NCBI GenBank assembly: GCA_944322545.1
Contig: CALUPF010000014.1
Span: 1-64,000, forward strand
Length of the DNA stretch: 64,000 nt
Reading direction: 5' to 3'
Origin: Candidatus Gastranaerophilales bacterium
Lineage (GTDB): Bacteria > Cyanobacteriota > Vampirovibrionia > Gastranaerophilales > Gastranaerophilaceae
Within the stretch, counting starts at the first letter, position 1; the number at the start of each line of letters is the position of its first letter. Shown in pieces: positions 1 to 8,790 of this stretch. Under the pieces are notes generated by a model. It searched no databases. It was not told where the DNA came from and saw only the letters and a list, made by a program, of their open reading frames with translations. The position numbers and the translations under genes were made by a program.

Positions 1-483
1 ATCAGAGATATTGAAACATTGACAAGTGCTATGAAAGCTGCTGAAACAGGCCATTTAGTAATAGCTTCACTTCATACGAATGATGCTATTCAAACAGTTA
101 ATAGAATTGTAGGTATGTATGATCCTAAGGATAGAGATAATGTTAGAAAGCAATTGGCTGAAACATTGAGAGGCTGTGTTGCTCAAAAACTTATACCTTT
201 GAAAAGTGGTCATGGACGTATTCCAGCTTGTGAGATCATGGTGGTCACTCCTACTATAAAAGATTTTATTATCAAAGATGAACTAGAACAGATCTATGAT
301 TTGGTTAAAAAAGGTTCTTATAACGATATGATTACAATGAACATGTCACTGTTACAGCTAATCAAAGAAGATTTAATTTCTAAAGAAGTTGCTGTTGAAG
401 TTAGTGATAATAAAGTCGAAATTGAACAAATGCTTAGAGGTGCATATCACGGAACTGTGGATAAATTCAATATCCAGTTTTAG
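1..483 (+). CDS. pilT: PilT-type twitching motility ATPase, C-terminal part (5' truncated by window edge)
   Basis: The reading frame is open from base 1, so the gene begins upstream of the window. The visible part starts in the RDIET stretch that precedes the conserved AETGHLV segment. The histidine box follows (SLHTNDA), and the rest matches the C-terminal domain of type IV pilus retraction ATPases, including a TLRGCVAQKLIP stretch. PilT hydrolyses ATP at the inner membrane to depolymerise pili during twitching. Walker A lies outside the window, so PilT and the related PilB/GspE branch are separated only by the C-terminal pattern, which favours PilT. A pilin-like gene at 33083 shows that the genome carries a type IV pilus-like system. 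Confidence 0.88.
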   Translation: MRDIETLTSAMKAAETGHLVIASLHTNDAIQTVNRIVGMYDPKDRDNVRKQLAETLRGCVAQKLIPLKSGHGRIPACEIMVVTPTIKDFIIKDELEQIYDLVKKGSYNDMITMNMSLLQLIKEDLISKEVAVEVSDNKVEIEQMLRGAYHGTVDKFNIQF

Positions 484-526
484 CAAGACTTAAAACTTAG
501 AGATGAGTTTACTTTAAAAAATAAAA

Positions 527-1288
527 ATGCAAAACTTTACTACAAATGCTATAAATTTGAAGTCTTATAATCTTAGCGAATCCGATAAGATTATTGTCAT
601 GTATTCAAAAGATAAAGGCATCATAAAAGGTGTAGCAAAAGGAGTAAAAAAAACAGCAAGTAAACTTGGCGGTCGAATGGATATGCTTATTGCGAATAAG
701 TTGATGCTCCATAAGGGCAGAAACTTAGATACAATATGCCAAGCTGAGGCAATAAATACATTTAAAAGCACAAGAAATGATATGAGTAAGCTTTTTTATT
801 CTATTTATTGCTCAGATGTAGTGCATAGTTTTGGTGTTGAAAATGATCCAAATAGCGAAGAAATTTATGAGCTTTTTTATAAGACACTAGAGAGTATATC
901 CAAGTCTAAAAACAAAGTAGAGCTTTTGATTTCAGTTATAAAATTTCAGTTGAAGATTACTCATATTGCTGGTTATTCTTTAGAACTTGAAAATTGTGCG
1001 GTTTGTGGATCTGCTTTGAATCAAGAAGCTATATATTTTGCTGCTGATCAAGGTGGTACAGTCTGTGAGGAATGTAAAAAAACTTTGGCAAAATCTATAA
1101 AGCTGCATTATAAAATAAGAGATTTTTTAATAACACTACTGCAGTTAGATTATGATGCAAAAACTAGATATGACGAGTTGGCAACTGAAAAAATTTGTGA
1201 ATTTTGTTTTACGCTTATGAGTCAGCATGTACAGCAATTTTCGCCTAAAAAATTGAAATCTGTACAAATGCTGGAGATGATGAATTAA
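527..1288 (+). CDS. recO: DNA repair protein RecO
   Basis: 253 aa, the usual RecO length. The N-terminal OB-fold pattern is visible (SESDKIIVMYSKDKGIIKG), followed by a helical domain. A CxxC...CxxC zinc-finger pair sits near residues 157-185 (CAVC and CEEC). RecO anneals ssDNA and, with RecR, loads RecA onto SSB-coated DNA in the RecF pathway; recF and recA lie at 42624 and 43853 in this window. There is no strong ribosome binding site upstream of the ATG. The gene is followed 22 bp later by deoC on the same strand. Confidence 0.9.
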   Translation: MQNFTTNAINLKSYNLSESDKIIVMYSKDKGIIKGVAKGVKKTASKLGGRMDMLIANKLMLHKGRNLDTICQAEAINTFKSTRNDMSKLFYSIYCSDVVHSFGVENDPNSEEIYELFYKTLESISKSKNKVELLISVIKFQLKITHIAGYSLELENCAVCGSALNQEAIYFAADQGGTVCEECKKTLAKSIKLHYKIRDFLITLLQLDYDAKTRYDELATEKICEFCFTLMSQHVQQFSPKKLKSVQMLEMMN

Positions 1289-1310
1289 AATTAATAAAAA
1301 GGGAATTAAG

Positions 1311-1961
1311 ATGTTGGAATTATCTAAATATATTGAACATACACTTTTAAAACAGGATGCAAAAAAAGAAGAGCTGAAAAAACTTTTTGATGAAGCTATT
1401 AAATATAGCTTTAAAGGTGTGTGTGTAAATCCAGTAAATGTCAAAATGGCAAAAGAGTATCTAAAAGATACTAATGTGAAAATCGTTACAGTTGTTGGTT
1501 TCCCATTAGGTGCGAATAAAAGTGATGTAAAAGCTTATGAAACTCAAAAAGCAATAGAAGATGGTGCTGATGAAATTGATATGGTGATTAATGTTTCGGC
1601 ATTAAAAGATAAAGATTATAGTTTTGTTCAAAAAGACATTGAAACGGTAAAAAAAGCTTGTTTAGATAAGCCATTGAAAGTTATTTTAGAAACTGATTTG
1701 TTAGAAAAAGAAGAAATTAAAAAAGCTTGTGAAATTTGCATAGAAGCAAAAGCTGATTTTGTTAAAACATCAACAGGTTTTGTTAAAAATGGGGTTGGTG
1801 CTAAGGTCGAAGATGTTAAACTTATGGCTGAGACAGTTAAAAATAAAGGTTTAGGCGTTAAAGCTTCTGCTGGAATTAGAGACAAACAAAAGGCTTTAGC
1901 AATGATAGAGGCCGGTGCTGACAGACTAGGCACAAGTTCTGGTGTTGCTATTGTTTCTTAA
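1311..1961 (+). CDS. deoC: Deoxyribose-phosphate aldolase
   Basis: 216 aa, typical of the bacterial DERA family. It cleaves 2-deoxyribose-5-phosphate to acetaldehyde and glyceraldehyde-3-phosphate. The TIM-barrel landmarks are present: HTLLK near the N-terminus, VGFPLGA, the Schiff-base lysine in FVKTSTGF and the second lysine in VKASAGIR. The start is supported by a purine-rich AAGGGAA upstream of the ATG. It sits between recO and murF in one co-directional run. The acetaldehyde product could feed the same fermentative pool as the decarboxylase at 37420; that link is inference. Confidence 0.95.
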   Translation: MLELSKYIEHTLLKQDAKKEELKKLFDEAIKYSFKGVCVNPVNVKMAKEYLKDTNVKIVTVVGFPLGANKSDVKAYETQKAIEDGADEIDMVINVSALKDKDYSFVQKDIETVKKACLDKPLKVILETDLLEKEEIKKACEICIEAKADFVKTSTGFVKNGVGAKVEDVKLMAETVKNKGLGVKASAGIRDKQKALAMIEAGADRLGTSSGVAIVS

Positions 1962-1986
1962 TTTTTAAAATTTAGATTGGGGATTT

Positions 1987-3318
1987 ATGAAATTTACTTT
2001 TGAGGATTTGGTTAAAGTAACTGATGCTGTTGTGCTTCAATGTCAAAACAGTTCAGGATTATTTACAATTTCAACTGATTCAAGAAATATTGATAGTAAT
2101 AATGTTTATTTGCCATTAAAAGGTGAAAAATTTGATGGACATAATTTTATAAAAGATGCTCTTGAAAAAGGCGCGAGAGGATATTTTACCAGTGATAAAA
2201 ATATTAAACTTGGTGATGCAAAGTTTGTTTTGTATGTTGAAAACACATTAGAAGCTTATTTGAAGCTTGCTTTGTTTTACAAAGAAAAAATAAAGCCAAT
2301 AACAATAGCAATTACAGGTAGTTCTGGAAAAACCACAACAAAAGAAATGATGGCGTCTGTCATGGCGCAAGATTATAAAATTCATAAATCTCCATTAAAC
2401 CATAATAATGAGGTTGGACTTTGTCAAACAATGCTTTCTATGCCAGAAGATACAGAGATACTTATTTTAGAAATGGGAATGAGAGGATTAGGCGAAATTG
2501 AACTTTTGTCAAAATTTTCTAAGCCTGATATTGCAGTTATAGCTAATACTGGCACTGCTCATATAGGTCGTTTAGGGTCTGAAAAAAATATTGCAAAAGC
2601 AAAGTGCGAAATTTCAAAATATCTTCATCCTGAAGGTTTGTTAATTGCTCATGACACAGATTTGATAAGAAAAACTAACGAATATAAAGGAAAAACCTTA
2701 TATGTAGGGTTAGATTCTACTGATTTGAAAGATATTAAATTGTATTCAAATTCAAGTGAATTTAGTTATAAAGGTCATGATTATAAATTAAATGTTGAGG
2801 GAATGCATAATATCCAAAACTCTTTGTTTGTAATTAATGCAGGTTTGAAAGTTGGTATTAGTCCTGAGGATATAGCAAAAGGCCTTGAACAGTATAAACC
2901 TATAGAAAAACGCTGGGAAGTTAGTGATATAGCAGGATATAAAATTATCAACGACAGCTATAATTCGAATCCTGAATCTTTAAAGGCGGCTGTGTCTACA
3001 TTTATTTCAACACAAAGTGGGCCGAAACTATTGGTTTTAGGCGATATGTTAGAATTAGGAAAAAACGAGAAAAATTATCATAAAGAAATTGGCGAATTTT
3101 TAAATGGTTTTGATACTCAAAATGTAAGGCTTTTAACAGTAGGCGATTTGGCGAAATATATTGCTAAAACTTATAAAGGGGAGTCTGTTCAGTTTAAAGA
3201 AAATCATGATGCAGCAAAATATATATTGGAAAATATTTCTGCTGGTACTACAATGCTGTTTAAGGCGTCACGCTCTATGAAATTTGAGGATATAATTAAG
3301 GAGTTGGATAATCAATGA
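1987..3318 (+). CDS. murF: UDP-N-acetylmuramoyl-tripeptide--D-alanyl-D-alanine ligase
   Basis: 443 aa Mur ligase that adds D-Ala-D-Ala to the UDP-MurNAc-tripeptide in the cytoplasm. The N-terminal substrate-binding domain is followed by an ATP loop at residues 111-117 (GSSGKTT), a central domain with HNNEVG, and a C-terminal domain with NDSYNSNP and LGDMLELG, all typical of MurF. A GGGGAT sequence upstream supports the start. Its last four bases (ATGA) are shared with mraY, which implies translational coupling. Confidence 0.96.
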   Translation: MKFTFEDLVKVTDAVVLQCQNSSGLFTISTDSRNIDSNNVYLPLKGEKFDGHNFIKDALEKGARGYFTSDKNIKLGDAKFVLYVENTLEAYLKLALFYKEKIKPITIAITGSSGKTTTKEMMASVMAQDYKIHKSPLNHNNEVGLCQTMLSMPEDTEILILEMGMRGLGEIELLSKFSKPDIAVIANTGTAHIGRLGSEKNIAKAKCEISKYLHPEGLLIAHDTDLIRKTNEYKGKTLYVGLDSTDLKDIKLYSNSSEFSYKGHDYKLNVEGMHNIQNSLFVINAGLKVGISPEDIAKGLEQYKPIEKRWEVSDIAGYKIINDSYNSNPESLKAAVSTFISTQSGPKLLVLGDMLELGKNEKNYHKEIGEFLNGFDTQNVRLLTVGDLAKYIAKTYKGESVQFKENHDAAKYILENISAGTTMLFKASRSMKFEDIIKELDNQ

Positions 3319-4280
3319 TATTAGCAATAGTCGCAGCTTTAGTAGCATTTGTTCTTGCATTATTATTCGGTGTTCCATATATCGAATTTTTGAAAAAGAA
3401 AATGCTTGGTCAATATATAAGAGAAGAAGCACCTGAATCGCATGCTAAAAAAGGAGGTACACCAACTACAGGTGGCGTATTTTTGGTGACTGCGGCAGTG
3501 GTTTCAGCAGTTGTTTCTTTGTTTATGGCAGAAAAAGCTTCAACTAGTGCATTTTTACTTTTGATTACATTCATTTTCTTTATGTTTGCAGGTTTTCAAG
3601 ATGATGCACAAAAATTTGCTCATCATGATAATAAAGGACTAAGTGCACGAGGTAAATTACTTTTGCAAATAGCGATTGCATGTTTACCTGTAATGTATGT
3701 AACAATTAGTGGCAGAACATTTTTAACATTTGGAGAGTTTACACTAAATCTTGGTTATTTATATCCAATTTTTGGTATTTTTCTTATAACAGGTGTTTCT
3801 AATGCAGTTAATTTAACAGACGGATTAGATGGATTGGCTGCTTCAAATATGATTATTTCATTAGCAGCATTGACTTTAATAAATTTGATAATGGGAAATG
3901 TTGATATAGCCATAATTTGTGCTGCTGTTATGGGAGCTTGTTTAGGATTTTTGTATTTCAACAGAAACCCTGCAAAAGTTTTTATGGGTGATACCGGTTC
4001 ACTTGCTTTAGGCGGTGTTTTAGGAACTATTGCAGTTATGGGTAAATTTGAGCTGTGGTTAATTCCTATTGGAATAATTTATTTGATTGAAACATTATCA
4101 GTTATGCTTCAGGTTACAAGTTTTAAATTGACTGGTAAAAGGATTTTTAAAATGAGTCCGATACATCACCATTTTGAGCTTTCAGGATGGAAAGAAACTA
4201 CAATTGTGAAAGTATTTTCTTTCGTTACTTTCTTGTTTAGTTCTTTAGCTGTTGGACTATTTTGGTATTTGAATAAATAA
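3315..4280 (+). CDS. mraY: Phospho-N-acetylmuramoyl-pentapeptide transferase
   Basis: 321 aa polytopic membrane enzyme that transfers phospho-MurNAc-pentapeptide to undecaprenyl phosphate, giving lipid I. Family signatures are visible: HAKKGGTPTTGG at about 43-54, the FQDDAQK aspartate pair near 96-97, NLTDGLDGLA at about 166-175, and the C-terminal IHHHFE histidine motif. About ten hydrophobic segments alternate with short loops. It overlaps murF by four bases and is followed by murD after a short gap. Confidence 0.97.
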   Translation: MILAIVAALVAFVLALLFGVPYIEFLKKKMLGQYIREEAPESHAKKGGTPTTGGVFLVTAAVVSAVVSLFMAEKASTSAFLLLITFIFFMFAGFQDDAQKFAHHDNKGLSARGKLLLQIAIACLPVMYVTISGRTFLTFGEFTLNLGYLYPIFGIFLITGVSNAVNLTDGLDGLAASNMIISLAALTLINLIMGNVDIAIICAAVMGACLGFLYFNRNPAKVFMGDTGSLALGGVLGTIAVMGKFELWLIPIGIIYLIETLSVMLQVTSFKLTGKRIFKMSPIHHHFELSGWKETTIVKVFSFVTFLFSSLAVGLFWYLNK

Positions 4281-4299
4281 ATATAGCGTGGTTTTTATT

Positions 4300-5658
4300 A
4301 TGATTAGAAAATGGTTTGATAAAAAAGTATTAATATTGGGACTTTCTAAAAGCGGCACTGCTGCTGCAAGGTATTTGAATTCTAAGGGTGCTGATTGCTA
4401 TATTACTGAAAAAAAACCTATGGCAGATAAAGATGCACAGCTTGTTAAAGAACTCAATGATTTAGGTATAAAAACTGAATTTGAAAAACATTCACAGGAA
4501 TTTATGGAAGATGTTTATGTTGCTGTAACTAGTCCTGGAATTCCTCCTTGTTCAGATATTATGAACATGCTTAAAGAAAGAAATATTACCGTAATAAGTG
4601 AGGTTGAGTTAGCATATTTAGAAACTCAGGTTCCCTTTATTGCTATTACAGGTACTAATGGAAAAACAACTACAACTGAACTTACCAATTTTATTTTGAA
4701 TAAAGAGTTTAAAGCAGAAAAGTGTGGAAATATTGGAATTCCTCCTTGCTCATTGCTTTTAGAAGATAAGAAATTAGACTTTTTTGTTTGTGAAGTAAGT
4801 TCATTCCAGTTGACATATAGTCCTAGATTTCGTCCTCAAATAGCTGTTTGGATGAATTTTACACCTGATCATATAGACTGGCATGGTGGCTTAGATAATT
4901 ATTTCAAAGCAAAAGCTTCAATGTTTGCGTCTGATAAATTGCCAGGATTTGCTGTTTTTAATGCAGAAGATGAAAAACTTCTTGAATTTGGCCAAAATTA
5001 TAATGGTGAAAAATTCTTTTTTGGCAAAGAGTTCGATTCAAATTGTAGTTATATAAAAGATGGAGCAATTTTTTACAAAAGAAAATCTGGTAGTGAAGAG
5101 AAAATTATCGATTTAAAAGATGTTCCTTTAGTCGGCAATCATAATTATCAAAATATTATGGCATCGTTGATTTGTGCAAAAATTGCAGGTGTTGATACTG
5201 AAAAAATAAGAGAGGCAATAAAAGAATTCAAAGCGCCAGAGCATAGATGTGAGTATGTAGATACAATTCAAGGACATGAAGTTTATAATGACTCAAAAGC
5301 TACAAACCCAGAAGCTGCAATATTTGCATTAAAATCTTTTGAAGGCAAAACTCTTACATTGATTGCTGGTGGAACTGATAAGATGACTGATTTAACTGAA
5401 TTTTGTCAAACAGTGAAAAAATATGTAAATGAAGTGGTTTTGACAGGTGTTGCCAAAGATAGATTTGAGTCAGAATTAAGAAAAAATGGATATGAAAATA
5501 TCGTAATGACTTCAACTTTTAATGAAGCAGTAGATAAAGCTTTTGAATCTGATAATCAAGTGATACTTTTATCTCCTGCATGTTCAAGTTATGATATGTT
5601 CTCAGGGTATGAAGAACGGGGAAGGGTTTTCAAAGATTATGCCTTATCAAAGAAATAG
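4300..5658 (+). CDS. murD: UDP-N-acetylmuramoyl-L-alanine--D-glutamate ligase
   Basis: About 452 aa cytoplasmic Mur ligase adding D-Glu to UDP-MurNAc-L-Ala. It has an N-terminal Rossmann-like domain (VLILGLSKSG), an ATP loop TGTNGKTTT at about residues 117-125, the catalytic HIDWHGG segment, and a C-terminal domain with NDSKATNPEA and the terminal SPACSSYDMF motif. A GTG at 4288 in the same frame would add four residues. The ATG at 4300 was preferred because family N-termini begin close to the Rossmann strand, and neither start has a clear ribosome binding site. Confidence 0.95.
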   Translation: MIRKWFDKKVLILGLSKSGTAAARYLNSKGADCYITEKKPMADKDAQLVKELNDLGIKTEFEKHSQEFMEDVYVAVTSPGIPPCSDIMNMLKERNITVISEVELAYLETQVPFIAITGTNGKTTTTELTNFILNKEFKAEKCGNIGIPPCSLLLEDKKLDFFVCEVSSFQLTYSPRFRPQIAVWMNFTPDHIDWHGGLDNYFKAKASMFASDKLPGFAVFNAEDEKLLEFGQNYNGEKFFFGKEFDSNCSYIKDGAIFYKRKSGSEEKIIDLKDVPLVGNHNYQNIMASLICAKIAGVDTEKIREAIKEFKAPEHRCEYVDTIQGHEVYNDSKATNPEAAIFALKSFEGKTLTLIAGGTDKMTDLTEFCQTVKKYVNEVVLTGVAKDRFESELRKNGYENIVMTSTFNEAVDKAFESDNQVILLSPACSSYDMFSGYEERGRVFKDYALSKK

Positions 5659-6838
5659 AAACCATAAACCTGAAAGACGTAATGAACAAGGTTCTTACAA
5701 TGATGTTGTTTTATCGCCACCAGATACAACGTTGATGGTGGTAGTTGCCTTTCTTGTGGTAATTGGTTTGATGGCAATTTTTAGTGCAGGTGCTCCAAAA
5801 TCTATGGAAGCCGGACAAAACCCTGCGTCTTTTGCGTTAAAACAATTTGCTTATTTGATAGTTGGGTTATTTGGACTTAAATATTTTATAAATTTAGATT
5901 ATAAAAAACTTAAAGATTGGGCAGTGCCTTTTGCTTGGTTCGTAGTTGCAATGCTTGTCTTAGTAGATTTCACCCCTTTAGGTGTTGTTGTAAATGGTGC
6001 CAGACGTTGGATTATGCTAGGGCCAATTCAGTTTCAACCTTCGGAGATGACCAAGTTAGCTGTGATTTTGCTTTTGTCCAATGCTTTTTATCGCGATGGT
6101 AATCTTTTTAGTTCATCAAAAATTGTCAGGTATTTTTTACCGATACTAGTTATGGTGTTTTTGGTATATAAACAGCCTAACTTGTCAATGGTTATATTAT
6201 TGATGCTAACTTCGATGGTTATGTATTTGAGTGTATCCGGCTCAATTAAATATATGCTAGCAACAGCAGGTGCAGCTATTACAATGATGGCTACTACTTT
6301 TATGTTGTTTGGTAAAAAACTTTTGCATGGATATCAAATGCAAAGGATTCAAATATGGTTAAACCCTAACATTGATCCATATGGTGCAGGATATAATATT
6401 ATTCAATCGCTTTTAGCATTTGCAGCAGGTGGTTTTTGGGGTGTTGGATATGGGAATTCAAAACAAAAACTAGCTTGGCTTCCTGAAGGGCATACTGACT
6501 TTATTTTTGCAGTAATTGCTGAAGAGCTTGGCTTTTTAGGATGCTTTTTCGTAATTGGTTTATTTTGGACTTTCATTCATCGTGGAATAATAATTTCTTC
6601 ACGAGCAAATGACATGTTTGGAAAACTCATGGCGGTTGGTATTACACTTTCAATTGGTTTGCAAGCATTTATTAATATGAGTGTATCAAGTTCATTGATA
6701 CCTGCAACTGGTGTACCTCTTCCATTTATAAGCTATGGAGGTACTTCATTAATTGTTTCATTATGTATGGTTGGAATATTATTAAACATTTCGAAAAAAA
6801 GGATAAAGAGGATAAGAAACTATGACCGAGGATATTAA
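5639..6838 (+). CDS. ftsW: Lipid II polymerase / cell division protein FtsW (SEDS family)
   Basis: About 399 aa with ten or so membrane spans. SEDS signatures are present: GARRWI, FQPSEMTKLA, the catalytic-loop PEGHTDFIF, and the C-terminal PATGVPLPFISYGGTS. FtsW polymerises glycan strands at the septum with a cognate class B PBP. The open frame extends back to 5591, but ATG 5639 has a strong GGGGAAGGG ribosome binding site about 10 bases upstream, inside the end of murD (20 bp overlap). RodA is the alternative assignment; placement between murD and murG favours FtsW. Confidence 0.93.
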   Translation: MPYQRNRNHKPERRNEQGSYNDVVLSPPDTTLMVVVAFLVVIGLMAIFSAGAPKSMEAGQNPASFALKQFAYLIVGLFGLKYFINLDYKKLKDWAVPFAWFVVAMLVLVDFTPLGVVVNGARRWIMLGPIQFQPSEMTKLAVILLLSNAFYRDGNLFSSSKIVRYFLPILVMVFLVYKQPNLSMVILLMLTSMVMYLSVSGSIKYMLATAGAAITMMATTFMLFGKKLLHGYQMQRIQIWLNPNIDPYGAGYNIIQSLLAFAAGGFWGVGYGNSKQKLAWLPEGHTDFIFAVIAEELGFLGCFFVIGLFWTFIHRGIIISSRANDMFGKLMAVGITLSIGLQAFINMSVSSSLIPATGVPLPFISYGGTSLIVSLCMVGILLNISKKRIKRIRNYDRGY

Positions 6839-7949
6839 TAAAAAACACGTATATTTCATAACTGGTGGTGGTACTGGTGGACATATTTACCCTGCTGTTG
6901 CTGTTGGAAAAGCTTTAGAAAAAGAAGCTGATACAGAAAAAATTTATTATGTTGGTAATCCTGATAATTTAGAAAAAAGAATCGCTGATGATAAAGTTTT
7001 TGACTTTTTGGATGTGAAAATTTCTGGAATGCCAAGAACTATTGGTTTGGATTTTGTAAAATGGAGTTTTCAACTTCTAGCTGCAACAGTTAAATCAGTT
7101 GGCTACATTTTTAAATATAAACCTAGTTTGGTTTTTGGAACAGGTGGGTATGTTAGTGCTCCAATGCTTTTTGCTTCAATTTTAACTCGTACCCCTTTTG
7201 TTATACACGAGTGTGACGCAATTCCAGGCATGGTATCTAAACTAGTGGCTCCATTTGCTAAATCAGTTTCTGCTGCTTTTGAAATATCTAAAGATAAAAT
7301 TAAAGCAAAAGATATACGTGTAAATGGAAATCCAATAAGAGAAGAATTTTTAAGTATTGATAGATATCACGCACGTGAAGCTCTTCATTTAAAAGATAAG
7401 CTTACAATTGTTGTGATGGGTGGTTCTCAAGGTGCAAAAAAATTAAACACAGTTTTAGTACATAGCTTGAAAAAATTATTTAAAAAATATGACATACAAA
7501 TTATTCATCAAACAGGTTTGAAAAATTATGATGAAACAATTAGAGAGTTGAAAAAAGCATATCCTAACTTCACTGAAAACTCTTTTTATATGGTAAGGCC
7601 ATATTTTAAAAAGATGTATCTTCCTATGATTGCATCTGATATAGCAGTTTCTAGAGCAGGCTCTTTGAGTATTTCTGAAATATGTGTTTCTGGTTTGGCA
7701 TCAATTCTAGTTCCTTATCCATTTGCTGCTGCGGATCATCAAAGAAAAAATGCAAAAGAAATGGAAGCGGAAAATGCTTCAATATATTTAGATGACAGAG
7801 AATGTACTCCAGAACATTTCATTGAAAAATTAGAAGAATTAATCAATAACACTCAAAAGATGATTGAGCTTCAAAACAATGCTAAAAGACTTGTTAAATA
7901 TGACGCTACAAGCAATATAGTTAAACAAATAAAAGAAGCTTTAAATTAA
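6822..7949 (+). CDS. murG: Undecaprenyldiphospho-muramoylpentapeptide beta-N-acetylglucosaminyltransferase
   Basis: 375 aa GT28 enzyme that converts lipid I to lipid II on the cytoplasmic membrane face. The N-terminal GGGTGGHIYPA loop is at residues 15-25. VVMGGSQGA marks the C-terminal UDP-GlcNAc domain, with SRAGSLSISE and VPYPFAAADHQ farther on. The start overlaps the end of ftsW by 17 bp, so the run murF-mraY-murD-ftsW-murG is translationally coupled almost throughout. The usual murC, murB, ftsQ, ftsA and ftsZ do not follow here; the next gene is an FtsB/DivIC-like gene after a promoter. Confidence 0.96.
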   Translation: MTEDINKKHVYFITGGGTGGHIYPAVAVGKALEKEADTEKIYYVGNPDNLEKRIADDKVFDFLDVKISGMPRTIGLDFVKWSFQLLAATVKSVGYIFKYKPSLVFGTGGYVSAPMLFASILTRTPFVIHECDAIPGMVSKLVAPFAKSVSAAFEISKDKIKAKDIRVNGNPIREEFLSIDRYHAREALHLKDKLTIVVMGGSQGAKKLNTVLVHSLKKLFKKYDIQIIHQTGLKNYDETIRELKKAYPNFTENSFYMVRPYFKKMYLPMIASDIAVSRAGSLSISEICVSGLASILVPYPFAAADHQRKNAKEMEAENASIYLDDRECTPEHFIEKLEELINNTQKMIELQNNAKRLVKYDATSNIVKQIKEALN

Positions 7950-7974
7950 CATGTATTGAATATAATTTATCGTA

Positions 7975-8016
7975 TATAGCCTCAAACTTGCCAGCTGTGC
8001 ATGTTGAGGCTATAAT
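7975..8016 (+). promoter_or_regulatory. Sigma-70-type promoter embedded in a perfect 11-bp inverted repeat
   Basis: A -35 box TTGCCA (7988-7993) and a consensus -10 TATAAT (8011-8016) are separated by exactly 17 bp, upstream of the GTG start at 8061. The same segment carries a perfect 11-bp inverted repeat, with arms at 7975-7985 and 8004-8014 and an 18-bp spacer. The -35 lies in the spacer and the -10 begins inside the right arm. This geometry fits an operator covering the promoter. A terminator is less likely because there is no T-run after the right arm. Confidence 0.6.
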
Positions 8017-8060
8017 GTTAGGGTATTATTCGAAGTTTACAGACTTATAGGGGCTATTAA

Positions 8061-8456
8061 GTGAAAAAACCTGATTTAATTGAAAAAACTCAGGAAAAAA
8101 ATAATCAACGTAAAAACAAAATTCGTTTTTACTATTCTTTTTTGACAATAGTTTTACTTGTTTGTCTTGTGCAAATTGGTATAAGTGCTTTTAATAACAT
8201 TACAAAAAGCATCAGCTACCATGGCAAAATAAAAAAAATGAAAGCTTTAAATCAGCAAGCTCAACTAGAAAATCAAAGACTTAAAGAAGAACTAGAAGAT
8301 TTTAGTTCAATGAAAAGTCTAGAAGCAATCGCGAGAAATAACTTAAAAATGGCTGGTGAAGATGAGGTTTTGGTTATTATAAATAAACCTCAAGCTCCTC
8401 AAACTGATAATAAAAATAAAAAACACATAAAAAAGAAAAGCAAAGATAAAAAATAA
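8061..8456 (+). CDS. FtsB/FtsL/DivIC-like septum formation protein
   Basis: 131 aa bitopic protein. It has a basic cytoplasmic N-terminus, one membrane span at about residues 24-44, and a heptad-rich coiled coil at about 53-85. The short globular tail carries the LEAIARNNLKMAGEDE pattern typical of the DivIC/FtsB family, and the extreme C-terminus is Lys-rich. The family recruits and activates the FtsW/FtsI septal synthase. It starts with GTG after GGGGCTATTAA. Its position after murG fits a division role. FtsL and FtsB/DivIC cannot be told apart by sequence reading alone. Confidence 0.72.
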   Translation: MKKPDLIEKTQEKNNQRKNKIRFYYSFLTIVLLVCLVQIGISAFNNITKSISYHGKIKKMKALNQQAQLENQRLKEELEDFSSMKSLEAIARNNLKMAGEDEVLVIINKPQAPQTDNKNKKHIKKKSKDKK

Positions 8457-8509
8457 AACAAGAGAAAGCTCCTTCGCCCTTGGAAAAATGCAAAAGGAGC
8501 TCCTGTTTT
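8455..8509. terminator. Long imperfect hairpin, likely bidirectional terminator
   Basis: Perfect 7-bp arms (8468-8474 and 8494-8500) are extended by an outer stem pairing AAAACAAGAG with CTCCTGTTTT (one mismatch, small bulge). The outer arms provide a short A/T run on each side. It lies directly after the division gene on the plus strand and downstream of the minus-strand small ORF at 8590-8745. Confidence 0.5.
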
Positions 8510-8589
8510 AATGTTGCGACTTGAAGTAAAAACCTTACTTCTTCTGCTTTTCAGCTCTTTTAATCTTCTTCATACCTTAAATGGAACGT

Positions 8590-8745
8590 TTACTTTAAGG
8601 CTACCAGTTTAGCTGATATTCCAATATCAGAATTAATCATTTTTGCACTAGCGATAGCCATTGATCTTCTTTTTTTTGCCCCTCTTAAAAGAAACGCTAC
8701 CCCGTCTGATATATTGCTCATTGCTTTATCTGTTTTTTTTATCAT
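8590..8745 (-). CDS. Small basic protein, 51 aa, unknown function
   Basis: A 51-codon ORF begins with ATG at 8745 and is preceded by a good AAGGGG ribosome binding site. The product begins MIKKTDKAMSNISDG, is rich in Lys, Ala and Ser, and has a hydrophobic AFLLRG patch followed by a basic AKKRRS cluster. No cysteines, signal peptide or family motif were recognised. A 12-codon mini-ORF (MKKIKRAEKQKK, about 8533-8571, minus) follows downstream, and the terminator at 8455-8509 would end the transcript. It could be spurious, but the ribosome binding site, flanking inverted repeat and terminator make a small gene credible. Confidence 0.45.
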   Translation of the reverse strand: MIKKTDKAMSNISDGVAFLLRGAKKRRSMAIASAKMINSDIGISAKLVALK

Positions 8746-8766
8746 CAATTGCACCCCTTAATCTGA

Positions 8767-8790
8767 ATAGGAACTGTATATTATTCCTAT
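8767..8790. promoter_or_regulatory. Inverted repeat upstream of the 51-aa ORF
   Basis: ATAGGAA (8767-8773) and TTCCTAT (8784-8790) form a perfect 7-bp inverted repeat with a 10-bp AT-rich spacer, about 20 bp upstream of the minus-strand ATG at 8745. The spacing of about 1.6 helical turns between arm centres suits a dimeric repressor or activator site. No convincing -35/-10 pair could be fixed around it. The rest of 8457-8855 shows no other gene. Confidence 0.35.
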
